From Paraescarpia echinospica (taxonomy: Eukaryota; Annelida; Polychaeta; Sabellida; Siboglinidae): a DNA stretch of 64,000 nucleotides. How positions within the stretch are numbered: the first letter of the stretch is position 1; each line of letters opens with the position of its first letter. The position numbers and the translations under genes are program-made. Below are positions 8,668 to 20,928 of the stretch, in pieces. The notes beneath the pieces were generated by a model. That model did no database searches. It worked only from the letters and a program-made list of their open reading frames with translations, and was not told the origin of the DNA. The stretch covers positions 76,093,791 through 76,157,790 of the forward strand of contig CM034531.1 in NCBI GenBank assembly GCA_020002185.1, in the 5' to 3' direction.

Positions 8668-11524
8668 TTAGCACTCAGGAATGCGTATTGTGTACTTTTG
8701 GACATATTTTCGTGAACTGTTAGCACGCGTGCATTTTAACCAAGATTGTAGCACACAAATTTGTGGTAATATCAGTAAGTAATTGAGACGTTTATTTTTG
8801 TGTTGTTTAAATAAGTGAATTATTTATTGTTACGTTTATCGGTTCCTTTAGTCGCTCTTTTATTTCAGTGTCTCGGACTACCTGAAAATATTTATAATTG
8901 TATACACCTTCAGTGTTGTATCGTTTTAATGTGTTATTGTTTCCCTATGTAATAGGAATTTAAATAAAATATATTACTGACATGATAATGGCTACATCCG
9001 ATTTTATTGATTGTACTGTTGGGTCATTACGTATGATATCTGATATGGCGTAAGACCACAATTAGTGTCCGTCCGCCATTGAACGATTCCCCTTTAAAAT
9101 AGCACTTTGGGGTGATGTGTGAATTGTTTCGAACACGTTTGCATGGGACTTGTTGGTCCAGTGAATACGGAATGTTCTGCTTTAGATGTTTCACGAGGTA
9201 AATAAAATTAATATACGTATACAAAACTAATCGTTCGCGAATTCGCACATTTTGCGGAACGCACCAATATTTCAAAATCAAGTCACCAGATTGGGGAGAA
9301 ATTTAGGGGTATCAGGTTTGGGTTGATTTTTTGGAAAATGAGGTATGAGAATTTAACGAATATCCACACGAGGTCAGTTAATTAAAGTTTCATGTGCTGA
9401 GAAAGTTTAAAGAAAATCTGTCATTAAATTATCCATCCAGCACAAGATAGGTTATAATGGCCGCCTAGGTAAAATCTCTTGTGGTCTTATCCAAAATAGT
9501 CCCTACAGTTACGCAAAGGGGCCAGAACGGATGACGGGAGGTCGACAACCAACCAACACACAAGCCTATTATTATGCAGTGTCCCTGATACAGTTAGAAT
9601 AATTAACATTTACTACGTAATTAGCCTCCCCCATACCACATCACACTTTCTAATCTGTAAGATCTGGTCGATTTGTCATACCCAGTGTATGCTATTTACT
9701 TTATTTTGAGCTGACCGCAGTTGACCCGATTGTTATCTACGTTGAGTAGAGAACCGAAGTGATGACGTCACGCCGCTTAGCAACCGGCTCAGCTGGTTCC
9801 AACAAATGTCTCCCGTCGTATCTGTTAGCATTGTGTTATGTTTTGTTTTATACTGTAATCATTGTTCTGAAAGTCATACGTATAGTTCTTTATGGTTCCC
9901 CTAAGTTGAAAGTGAGAAGCATTTATGGGTGAAACAAATTAGGTATTTGATGTATTCTGTAACGAGAAAATTATTTTGTTTCGCATCCTATTTTATAGCA
10001 CGCGCCAGCATTGAGGCGTAGCGCTAAATATATAGTACATGAAGTATGGTGTTTTTGCGCGTGCGCGAACAAAAACCGTAAAAGACGGGCAAACACTGAC
10101 GCATTGTTTACATGTTGGATCATTGGCGATAGACGCTATTGTACTCATGTATTCTAGGTCGCCGGTATAACACTGATTGTTCAGCATGGTTAACAAGCAT
10201 TGCAGTCATGGGACTAGCAACAATGATTCAAGATATGCTCATTGACTGCACCCGCGGAGTGTTTATTTCTCCCCTTTCCCTGAACTAGCTAAAGTAAACT
10301 ACGCACACCTCGACACAACAACTTGTACCTTTTTAGTTGCAGTTGGTCCGAGGGATGGCTACACCAACTTACAACCAATGGCAATGCAGGTGTAGTAAGT
10401 TGGAAACACTACCCCTTGAACACACTAGGGTAGTGTTTTGAGCGTACTTTCAAAACACTACCTTAGTGTTTTGAGCATACCCTCAAAACACTATTGTAGT
10501 ATATATTGTTAAGTTCAAAACACTACCTCTACAATTTTCTCGATTTTTCAATTTCTACGTGTTTGGGGCCATTCATAAAGTACGTCTCGCTTGGTGGGAG
10601 GTCGGGGGTCTCCGGGCAAGCGATACGAAGTTTTACACGGGGTAGGATATCTTGGTAATAAGGGTTACGCAAAGATTAAAAACACCTATTGACTCCATAC
10701 TGATGTTATTAATAAATGTCGTGGTGTCAGCGACAAGTTCATGGAGTGCACGAATTCGAGTAGCGTCATTTTATTATTTTAAATTGTTTATTGTCGGCGG
10801 GGGGGACGTCTGGGGATGTTCGTATTCAAAATATTGTGTGGGGTGGGCGAAGTTAATAGCTGTGGAGATGTACTTGAGGCTCATGTATGGCTTCGTTCCC
10901 CAGAGATCCTAAATACACCTACAATGTAGGCTTAACCATATAATCATGTTAGTGTAATTACTGGCTGGATAGATCTTGGTTAGTAAAATGAAGCAGCTAT
11001 GTTGATGTAGTAGTTCGTAAAAATAGGCACACAGTGAGGTCGTCAATTAGAGATGACAATTAACATTACATTAGCCTCGCACTGTTAACAGAAGATAGAA
11101 CGAAGTGGTGGAGCAATGGGTCAATATGACCTATCCACTTAAGTCAATGCGAGTTGATCAGTTTGAAGTAATGCTGCCTTTTGTTGTGAAGCTTGCAGAG
11201 ACGTAGGCTTATAAAACAATTATATTTTGTTGCCTCTCACTTCACGTCACATAACCGAGCCGTTATATGGCCCGTGGCAACTAGTACGGCGATGAAAATC
11301 GCACAGGTCTCCTTTTCGCTTTGGTTATAACTCTACAGTGTAGACACACTCTCGCATCGCGGGTCGATGCGCTGTACAAGCAATAAAATAAATGTATATT
11401 AATATATTAAAAAGTAACCACTGGTTATAAGACATATATTACTAACTATTAAAATAGAAACAGTAATTTTAAGACAAATAATACTAAAATTATAAAATAA
11501 TGTCCGTCATAACGATTCAATTTA
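8668..11524. other. Unique sequence of the left arm, no gene recognised
   Basis: About 2.8 kb mirrored at 22,510-25,355. It holds a CRE-like palindrome next to an X-box-like word (gatgacgtcacgccgcttagcaacc, near 9,763) that could mark a promoter, and a foldback cluster at 10,396-10,535. An 84-codon open frame (9,027-9,281, minus) is preserved exactly in both arms but resembles no family, and the arms are too similar for this to mean selection. Confidence 0.5.
10396..10535. repeat. Foldback cluster of GTAGTGTTTTGA / TCAAAACACTAC
   Basis: Six or so alternating direct and inverted copies of GTAGTGTTTTGA separated by short spacers (for example ttttgagcgtactttcaaaa) could form nested stems. The right arm has the same cluster at 23,491-23,630. 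Confidence 0.75.
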
Positions 11525-11763
11525 AATTAATTAAAATGTATAATAAAAAGATCAGTCTTTAAAGACTTCCTAAACCTATTCAGTGTCCCTGATGCACGAA
11601 TGTCCACTGGTAGTTCATTCCATATTCGCGGTGCTGCTGCGCCAAATGCCGATTCGCCGATGCATTTCTTCGTGATGCCTTGGTGCAGCGTTGGCGCATG
11701 GTCCTGGCGTCCATCACGCTCTCGTGGCTGCACAAGTTCTGCCAGATAAGACGGCCCTAAACT
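11525..11763 (-). mobile_element. LINE ORF2 C-terminus, left arm
   Basis: The minus-strand frame includes FGAAAPRIWNELPVDIRA and FRKSLKTDLF, the near-universal end of CR1/L2/Jockey-type ORF2 proteins. It is followed by a short AT-rich 3' region. The same 68-residue frame is identical at 22,300-22,506 in the right arm. It is separated from the rest of the same LINE by the DNA transposon that begins at 11,763. Confidence 0.8.
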
Positions 11764-12740
11764 GCCGTGAAATGACTAAAGGATGCAAGTCCAAAAGGTG
11801 AAGTTTTGAGAAATTGACAAAAACAAGTTTTCTTTGTAGCTCTCCTAAACCTGTAGAAGTAGAAGTTTAGTATTTGGGTCATCACATACTTCATGTATGC
11901 CACTATTTCATCATGATATAAGGAAATCATTCAGGTTATCCTAGGCATGACTAGGGTGACTTGGTTCCTTTTGTCATGGCAGAACGATTATTTCACAACC
12001 CATGCAAAGTTTGCGGTAAGGAAGCAAGTCCATTTACTGCAAATATTAACCTTTATTCAAAATGAGAAAGAAGTCAAGGTACTCACTAATTATTCAATGA
12101 TATTATAAACAGAGGAAACATTAATTGTTCTGTTGTTTGTACTGGGATTGTTAATGCAGGGGGGGTCCGGGGATATGCATACCTTTAGGGGTGGGGGTAG
12201 TGGCCTTTTCACGGATAGAAATAGTCATAGCATGCTTGATTTTTGCATCAATTTAATGTGTCCTTCACAGTTTATTGTCTCGAATCAAAGAATGATATGC
12301 AAAATTAGAAATACATGTTTTTTTCTTACATTAATCAAGTCTGTAACCAGTTTCTAATCTACAACTACCAAGTCATATGAAGAAGAGGGTCAGCTTGTTT
12401 GGGTGGTCATTACTGAACATCAATCAAGTGTCACATTTTCATTGGTGGACAGGTTTTTCCAGAACGTAATGGATATAATTAATCAATAATGTCCTATTTC
12501 TTCTTCGATGAAATGCCCCGTGGAGCCCCCCCCCTTCACAGGTATAGTCGACCCACGCAGAAGATTTTTGGCAACCTTTTTCTTCAGAAACTCCCCAGAC
12601 TGATATACTGGGACGTCGAATGAGGTCTTCCAAAATATTTGTGAAGACCCCCTCCTGAGCAAGCAAGAACACACAGTGTTGAGCAGTGGTTTTTCAGTTA
12701 ACTTGCCAGAGCTGACTCCATTTTCAAATAGGTATACATG
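11763..12740. mobile_element. Truncated DNA transposon, left arm
   Basis: Begins with the inverted-repeat end TGCCGTGAAATGACTAAAGG and matches the right-arm element (20,929-22,271) in reverse orientation. Its other end is missing because the left arm lacks the 726-bp segment that contains it. Confidence 0.7.
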
Positions 12741-13575
12741 TATTATACATGATTTTCCCAGTGTAGCATGTGAGTCGTCTCGTTGTTTCCGCTTGGTCGC
12801 CTGGTAAAGCTGAATTGTATATAGTTGAATGTCATCAGCATAGTTATGATACTTTATTTCATATCTTTTGAATGTGCGCTGCCACAGTGTGGTGTATATA
12901 ACTGAAGATAACTGGTACAAGGACCGAGCCCTGTGGCACAGCACTCTGTAGCGGAATAGACTTGGCTGTTATTGAGTCAATCTGGACACAATTGGTGCGG
13001 TCTTCAAAGTACGTCCTGAACTATAATAATCCCGTTTCCCGAACACCGTACTCGTCATGCAGTAATGTCAGCAAGTGTTTATGGTCAATCGTGTCAAACG
13101 GAGCTGATAAATCCAACATGACATTGCACGATTCTTATCAAGCGCACCAGCAATATCATGCTGGACACGCAATAGGGCAGTCAGCATCTATACTGTGAAG
13201 CATCTTATATGCTGATTGGTATTTTGTATGCCGACTTGTCTAACCAACACCACCACCACGACATTCCCCAATGTAGCTGTAACCCGGCGGGGTTAATTCG
13301 TTGAGAACAGCACTTTTGTTTGATTAATTTGCACCATGTTTCTGTCATAAACATTAAATCGGCTTTATGATCAAGCATATGTTCTTTAACTGTTATGGGT
13401 TTGTTACCCACAGATCGCGCGTTGAGCACCACACAAGTCACATCACTGGTGGTGATAGATTTCACACCGCTGTTGTTGAGCATTGCTTGGTTACCACGTA
13501 TCAGATTAATACTAGTTTTGTGTCGATGTATGCTTGTGTTGGTACCACGAATGTTAAACACATCATCGTTTTCTG
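12741..13575 (-). mobile_element. LINE RT and endonuclease fragments, left arm
   Basis: Mirror of 19,615-20,441. The minus strand carries a catalytic NYADDIQLY motif, MLDLSAPFDTID-type palm text, and an endonuclease start (VVLNARSVGNKP...LMFMTETW). These parts are broken by several stops and indels. The sequence passes without interruption into the minisatellite at 13,576. Confidence 0.75.
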
Positions 13576-16500
13576 TTGTTGCTGTTGCTGCTGCTACCGC
13601 CATCACTGTTGTTGTTGTTGTTGCTGCTGCTACCGCCATCACTGTTGTTGTTGTTGTTGCAGCTGCTACCTCCATCAATGTTGTTGTTGTTGCTGCTGCT
13701 ACCTCCATCACTGTTGTTGTTGTTGTTGCTGCTACCTCCATCAGTGTTGTTGTTGTTGCTGCTGCTACTGCCATCACTGTTGTTGTTGTTGATACTGCTA
13801 CCGCCATCACCGTTGTTGTTGCTGCTGCTGATACCTCCATCAGTGTTGCTGTTGTTGCTGCTGCTACCGCCATCATTGTTGTTGTTGTTGCTGCTGCTAC
13901 CTCCATCATTGTTGTTGTTGTTGCTGCTGCTACCGCCATCATTGTTGTTGTTATTGCTGCTGCTAACGCCATCAGTGGTGTTGTTGTTATTGCTCCTACC
14001 TCCATCAGTGTTGTTGTTGCTGCTGCTGCTACCGCCATCACTGTTGTTGTTATTGTTGATGCTGCTACCTCCACCGGTGTTGTTGTTGCTGATGCTACCG
14101 CCATCACTGTTGTTGTTGTTGATGCTGCTACATCCATCATTGTTTTTGTTGTTGCTGCTGCTACCGCCATCACTGTTGTTGTCGTTGCTGCCTCTACCGC
14201 CATCACTGTTGCTGTTGTTGCTGCTGCTACCTCCATCAGTGTTGTTGATGTTGCTGCTGCTACCGCCGTCAGTGTTGTTGTTGTTTCTGCTGCTACCGCC
14301 ATCAGTGTTGTTGTTGTTGCTGCTGCTACCACCATCACTGTTGTTGTTGCTGCTACTGCTACCTCCATCAGTGTTGTTGTTGTTGTTGCTGCTACCGCCA
14401 TCACTGGTGTTGTTGTTACTGCTGCTACGTCCATCAGTGTTGTTGTTGTTGCTGCTACTACCTCCATCAGTGTTGTTGTTGTTGCTGCTGCTACTGCCTT
14501 CATTGTTGTTGTTGATACTGCTACCGCCATCACCGTTGTAGTTGCTGCTGCTGATACCTCCATCAGTGTTGCTGTTGTTGCTGCTGCTACCGCCATCAGT
14601 GTTGTTGTTGTTGCTGCTGCTACCTCCATCACTGTTGTTGTTGTTGTTGCTGCTACCGCCATCATTGTTGTTGTTGCTGCTGCTGCTACCTCTATCAGTG
14701 TTGTTGTTATTGCTGCTGCTAACGCAATCAGTGGTGTTGTTATTATTGCTCCTACCTCCATCAATGTTGTTGTTGCTGCTGCTGCTGCTACCGCCATCAC
14801 TGTTGTTGTTATTGTTGATGCTGCTACCTCCACCAGTGTTGTTGTTGCTGCTGCTACCGCCATCACTGTTGTTGTTGTTGATGCTGCTACATCCATCATT
14901 GTTTTTGTTGTTGCTGCTGCTACCGCCATCACTGTTGTTGTCGTTGCTGCCTCTACCGCCATCACTGTTGTTGTTGTTGCTGCTGCTACCTCCATCAGTG
15001 TTGTTGATGTTGCTGCTGCTACCGCCGTCAGTGTTGTTGTTGTTGTTGCTGCTACCGCCATCACTGGTGTTGTTGTTACTGCTGCTACCTCCATCAGTGT
15101 TTTTGTTGCTGCTGCTGCTACCTCCATCATTGTTTTTGTTGTTGCTGCTACCTCCATCAATGTTTTTGTTGTTGCTCCTGCTACCGCCATCACTGTTGTT
15201 GTTGTTGCTGCTGCTACCGCCGTCACTGTTTTTGTTGTTGCTGCTGCTACCGCCATCACTGTTTTTGTTGTTGCTGCTGCTACCTCCAAAAGTGTTGTTG
15301 TTGCTGCTACTGCTACCGCAATCACTGTTGTTGTTGTTGATGCTGCTACCGCCATCACTGTTGTTGTTGTTGCTCCTGCTAAAGCAATCACTTTTGTTGT
15401 TGTTGCTGCTGCTACCGCCATCACTCTTGTTGTTGTTGATGCTGCTACCTCCATCGGTGTTATTGTTGTTGCTGCTGCTACCTCCATCAATGTTGTTGTT
15501 GTTGCTCCTGCTACCGCCATCACTGTTGTTGTTGTTGATGCTGCCACCGCTATCACTGTTGTTGTTATTGTTGGTGCTGCTACCTCAATCAATGTTGTTG
15601 TTGTTGCTGCTGCTATCGCCTTCACTGTTGTTGTTGTTGATGCTGCTACCCCATCAGTGTTTTTGTTGATGCTGCTGTTACCTCCATCAGTGTTGTTGTT
15701 GTTGCTCCTGCTACCACCAAAACTGTTGTTGTTTTTACTGCTGCTACCTCCATCAGTGTTTTTGTTGTTGCTGCTGCTACCTCCATCAGTGTTGTTGTTG
15801 TTGTTGATGCTGCTGCTACCTCCATCAGTGTTGTTGATGTTGCTGCTGCTACCGCCGTCAGTGTTGTTGTTGTTTCTGCTGCTACCGCCATCAGTGTTGT
15901 TGTTGTTGCTGCTGCTACCACCATCACTGTTGTTGTTGCTGCTGCTGCTACCTCCATCAGTGTTGTTGTTGTTGTTGCTGCTACCGCCATCACTGGTGTT
16001 GTTGTTACTGCTGCTACCTCCATCAGTGTTGTTGTTGTTGCTGCTGCTACCTCCATCAGTGTTGTTGTTGTTGCTGCTGCTACTGCCATCATTGTTGTTG
16101 TTGATACTGCTACCGCCATCACCGTTGTTGTTGCTGCTGCTGATACCTCCATCAGTGTTGCTGTTGTTGCTGCTGCTACCGCCATCAGTGTTGTTGTTGT
16201 TGCTGCTGCTACCTCCATCACTGTTGTTGTTGTTGCTGCTGCTACCGCCATCATTGTTGTTGTTGCTGCTGCTGCTACCTCTATCAGTGTTGTTGTTATT
16301 GCTGCTGCTAACGCCATCAGTGGTGTTGTTGTTATTGCTCCTACCTCCATCAGTGTTGTTGTTGCTGCTGCTGCTACCGCCATCACTGTTATTGTTATTG
16401 TTGATAATGCTACCTCCACCAGTGTTGTTGTTGCTGCTGCTACCGCCATCACTGTTGTTGTTGTTGATGCTGCTACATCCGTAATTGTTTTTGTTGTTGC

Positions 16501-18128
16501 TGCTGCTACCGCCATCAGTGTTGTTGATGTTGCAGCTGCTACCGCCGTCAGTGTTGTTGATGTTGCTGCTGCTACCGCCGTCAGTGTTGTTGTTGTTTCT
16601 GCTGCTACCGCCATCAGTGTTGATGTTGTTGCTGCTGCTACCACCATCACTGTTATTGTTGCTGCTGCTGCTACCTCCATCAGTGTTGTTGTTGTTGCTG
16701 CTACCTCCATCATTGTTGTTGTTGCAGCTGTTGCTACCGCCATCACTGTTGTTGTTGTAGATGCTGCTACCGCCATCACTGTTGTTGTTGTTGATGCTGC
16801 TACCGCTATCACTGTTGTTGTTGTTGGTGGTGCTGCTACCTCAATCAGAATTGTTGATGTTGCTGCTGCTATCGCCTTCACTGTTGTTATTGTTGATGCT
16901 GCTACCCCCATCAGTGTTTTTGTTGATGCTGCTGTTACCTCCATCAGTGTTGTTGTTGTTGCTCCTGCTACCGCCAAAACTGTTGTTGTTTTTACTGCTG
17001 CTACCTACATCAGTGTTTTTGTTGTTGCTGCTGCTACCTCCATCAGTGTTGTTGTTGTTGTTCATGCTGCTACCTCCATCAGTGTTTTTGTTGTTGCTGC
17101 TACCGCCATCACTGGTGTTGTTGTTGCTGCTGCTACAACCATCATTGTTTTTTTTTTTGCTACTGCTACCTCCATCAATGTTGTTGTTGTTGCTCCTGCT
17201 ACCGCCATATCTGTTGTTGCTGCTGCTGCTGCTACCTCCACCAGTGTTGTTGTTGTTGCTGCTGCTATCGCCTTCACTTGTGTTGTTGTTGCTGCTGCTA
17301 CCTCCGTCAGTGTTTTTGTTGTTGCTGCTGCTACCTCCATCATTGTTGTTGTTGTTGCTGCTGCTACCTCCACCAGTGTTATTGTTGCAGCTGTTGCTAC
17401 CGCCATCACTGTTGTTGTTGTTGATGCTGCTACCGCCATCACTGTTGTTGTTGTTGATGCTGCTACCGCCATCACTGTTGTTGCTGCTGCTGCTGCTACC
17501 TCCATCAGTGTTGTTTTTGTGGTTGCTGCTAGCGCCATCACTTGTGTTGTTGTTGCTGCTGCTACCTCCATCACTGTTGTTGTTGTTGCTGTTGCTACCT
17601 CCAACAGTGTTGTTGTTGCTGCTGATATCGCCTTCACTGTTGTTGTTGTTGATACTGCTACCCCCATCAGTGTTGTTGTTGTTGCTGATGCTGCTACCTC
17701 CATCAGTGTTTTTGTTGTCGCTGCTGCTAATTCCATCAATGTTGTTGTTGTTGTTGTTGCTGCTGCTACCGCCATCCGTGTTGTTGTTGTTGCTGGTGCT
17801 ACCGCCATCAGTGTTGTTGTTGCTGCTGCTGCTACCTCAATCAGTGTTGTTGTTGTTGCTCCTGCTACCGCCAAAAATGTTGTTGTTTTTACTGCTGCTA
17901 CCTCCATCAGTGTTTTTGTTGTTGCTGCTTCTACCTCCATCAGTGTTGTTGTTGTTGTTGATGCTGCTACCTCCATCAGTGTGTTTGTTGTTGCTGCTAC
18001 CGCCATCACTGGTGTTGTTGTTGCTGCTGTTAAACCATCATTGTTTTTATTTTTGCTACTGCTACCTCCATCAGTGTTGTTGTTGTTGTTGTTGCTGCTG
18101 CTACCGCCATCAGTGTTGTTGTTGTTGA
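13576..18128 (-). repeat. 4.5-kb minisatellite, 33-36 bp units (left arm)
   Basis: Tandem units of the form GTTGTTGTTGCTGCTGCTAC-CGCCATCACT, built from GTT/GCT/GCC/ATC triplets, roughly 130 units with point variants and triplet gain or loss. All variation is in multiples of three, so several frames stay open for hundreds of codons on both strands: VMAVAAATTTT and DGGSSSNNNN repeats on the minus strand, Leu/Pro or Val/Ala repeats on the plus. These are repeat artefacts unless shown otherwise. The array directly abuts the LINE endonuclease start, whose frame continues open into the VMAVAAATTTT repeats. Confidence 0.95.
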
Positions 18129-19614
18129 TAGCGGTAGCAGCATCAACAACAACAACAGTGATGGCGGTAGCAGGAGCAACAACAGCAACATTGATGGAGG
18201 TAGCAGCAGCAACAACAAAAACACTGATGGAGGTAGCAGCAGCAACAACAACACAAGTGAAGGCGATAGCAGCAGCAACAACAACAACACTGGTGGAGGT
18301 AGCAGCAGCAGCAGCAACAACAGTGATGGCGGTAGCAGGAGCAACAACAACAACAGTGATGGCGGTAGCAGCATCAACAACAACAACAGTGATGGCGGTA
18401 GCAACAGCAGCAACAACAACACTGGTGGAGGTAGCAGCAGCAACAACAACAACAGTGTTGGCGGTAGCAGGAGCAACAACACCAACAGTGATGGCGGTAG
18501 CATAATCAACAACAACAACAGTGATAGCGGTAGCAGCATCAGCAACAACAACACTGGTGGAGGTAGCAGCAGCAACAACAAAAACAGTGATGGCGGTAGC
18601 AGCAGCTACAACAACACAAGTGTTGGCGCTAGCAGCAGCCACAACAAACAACAGTGATAGCGGTAGCAGCATCACCAACAACAACACTGGTGGAGGTAGC
18701 AGCAGCAACAACAAAAACAGTGATGGCGGTAGCAGCAGCTACAACAACACAAGTGATGGCGCTAGCAGCAGCCACAACAAACAACACTGATGGAGGAAGC
18801 AGCAGCAGCAACAACAACAGTGATGGCAGTAGCAGCAGCAACAACAACAACACTGATGGCGGTAGCAGCAGCAACAACAACTACACTGATGGCGGTAGCA
18901 GCAGCAACAACAACAACAATGATGGAGGTAGCAGCAGCAGCAACAACAACAGCGATGGCTGCAGCAGCAGCAACAACAATAACAGTGATGGCGGTAGCAG
19001 GAGCAACAACAACAACATTGATGGAGGTAGCAGCAACAATAAAAACACTGATGGAGGTAGCTGCTGCAACAACAACACAAGTGATGGCGCTAGCAGCACC
19101 CACAACAACAACACTGATGGAGATAGCAGCAGCAGCAGCAACAACAGTGATGGCGGTAGCAGGAGCAACAACAACAACAGTGATGGCGGTAGCAGCATCA
19201 ACAACAACAACAGTGATGGCGGTAGCACCAGCAGCAACAACAACACTGGTGGAGGTAGCAGCAGCAGCAACAACAACAGTGATGGAGGTAGCAGCAGCAA
19301 CAACAACAACACTGATGGCGGTAGCAGCAGCAACAACAGCAACACTGATGGAGGTATCAGCAGCAGCAACAACAACGGTGATGGCGGTAGCAGTATCAAC
19401 AACAACAACAGTGATGGCAGTAGCAGCAGCAACAACAACAACACTGATGGAGGTAGCAGCAGCAACAACAACAACAGTGATGGCGGTAGCAGCAGCAACA
19501 ACAACATTGATGGAGGTAGCAGCTGCAACAACAACAACAACAGTGATGGCGGTAGCAGCAGCAACAACAACAACAACAGTGATGGCGGTAGCAGCAGCAA
19601 CAGCAACAACAGAA
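18129..19614 (+). repeat. 1.5-kb minisatellite (right arm), inverted relative to the left array
   Basis: At 18,128/18,129 the GTT-rich strand switches abruptly to its complement (ttgttgttgatagcggtagcagcatcaacaac). From here units read AGTGATGGCGGTAGCAGCAG-CAACAACAAC. The array is a third as long as its left partner. It ends in the LINE endonuclease reading frame at 19,615. Confidence 0.95.
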
Positions 19615-20928
19615 AACGATGATGTGTTTAACATTCGTGGTACCAACACAAGCATACATCGACACAAAACTAGTATTAATCTGATACGTGGTAACCAAGC
19701 AATGCTCAACAACAGCGGTGTGAAATCTATCACCACCAGTGATGTGACTTGTGTGGTGCTCAACGCGCGATCTGTGGGTAACAAACCCATAACAGTTAAA
19801 GAACATATGCTTGATCATAAAGCCGATTTAATGTTTATGACAGAAACATGGTGCAAATTAATCAAACAAAAGTGCTGTTCTCAACGAATTAACCCCGCCG
19901 GGTTACAGCTACATTGGGGAATGTCGTGGTGGTGGTGTTGGTTAGACAAGTCGGCATACAAAATACCAATCAGCATATAAGATGCTTCACAGTATAGATG
20001 CTGACTGCCCTATTGCGTGTCCAGCATGATATTGCTGGTGCGCTTGACAAGAATCGTGCAATGCTGTTTGTCATGTTGGATTTATCAGCCCCATTTGACA
20101 CGATTGACCATAAACACTTGCTGACATTACTGCATGACGAGTACGGTGTTCGGGAAACGGGATTATTATAGTTCAGGACGTACTTTGAAGACCGCACCAA
20201 TTGTGTCCAGATTGACTCAATAACAGCCAAGTCTATTCCGCTACAGAGTGCTGTGCCACAGGGCTCGGTCCTTGTACCAGTTATCTTCAGTTATATACAC
20301 CACACTGTGGCAGCGCACATTCAAAAGATATGAAATAAAGTATCATAACTATGCTGATGACATTCAACTATATACAATTCAGCTTTACCAGGCGACCAAG
20401 CGGAAACAACGAGACGACTCACATGCTACACTGGGAAAATCAGGCGATGGATGGCGCAGCGCATGCTGAAACTAAATTATGAAAAAACTAAGATTTACAT
20501 CAAAATATCATCTAAAGATGTACGAAGGTTGCTCTATGACCATTGGAGACCATACAAGTTCACCAGTAGACTGTATACGGAATTTGGGAATTCTCATAGA
20601 CTAACATCTGACGATGACACATCAAGTGACTGCTTTGTGTGCTGAATGTAACTACTGTTTGTACAGATTGTCATCAATACGGCACTATCTTATAGTTGAA
20701 GCCGCGAAAAATGAGGTCAACGCACTCGTCACCTCTCGCTTGGACTATCGCAGCGCACTCTTGCACAACTTACCGTTATCCCAGACAGCTCGGTTGCAGC
20801 GAGTACGGAACAATGCAGTCAGACTAGTAACACGCACCAGCGTTAACGGACCTGCATTGGCTGCCGGTTGCGAGTCGAATTGTGTTCAAGGTGTTGGTGG
20901 TGACTTACAAATGTATTCATAGTTTGCT
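19615..20928 (+). mobile_element. LINE (Jockey/CR1-type) endonuclease and reverse transcriptase, disabled
   Basis: Endonuclease N-terminus (VVLNARSVGNKPITVKEH, then LMFMTETW) at about 19,755-19,850; palm text MLDLSAPFDTIDHKHLLTL at about 20,070-20,130; VPQGSVL near 20,255; NYADDIQLY with the catalytic Asp pair at about 20,347-20,373; LVTSRLDYRSALLHNLP at about 20,730-20,780; LHWLPVASRIVFKVL near 20,850. The order is that of a non-LTR retrotransposon ORF2. The frames are broken repeatedly and most of the endonuclease is missing. The element is interrupted after 20,928 by a DNA transposon and resumes at about 22,272. Confidence 0.85.

Larger units (their letters stand above)
7797..18128 (+). 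repeat. Left arm of an ~18.4-kb inverted duplication
   Basis: From gtatatggaaatatattc (7,797) rightwards the sequence reappears as its reverse complement at 26,226 leftwards. Matching landmarks pair up with a near-constant coordinate sum (8,170 with 25,851; 7,797 with 26,226). The arm holds, in order, the zinc-finger exon 3, two MITEs, about 2.8 kb of unique sequence, a LINE 3' end, a DNA-transposon remnant, LINE RT and EN parts and a 4.5-kb minisatellite. Relative to the right arm it lacks 726 bp corresponding to 20,442-21,167 and about 0.1 kb corresponding to 21,703-21,807, and has a much longer minisatellite. Confidence 0.95.

Noticed and set aside
9027..9281. 84-codon minus-strand frame identical in both palindrome arms (also 24,745-24,999)
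   Set aside because: Arms are nearly identical anyway, there is no family similarity or coding-like composition, so conservation is uninformative.
13205..18714. Very long open frames (up to about 1,000 codons) on both strands, rich in Leu/Pro, Val/Ala, Met/Thr or Ser/Asn/Gly
   Set aside because: They are readings of a stop-poor triplet minisatellite in every frame; no frame shows coding constraint.
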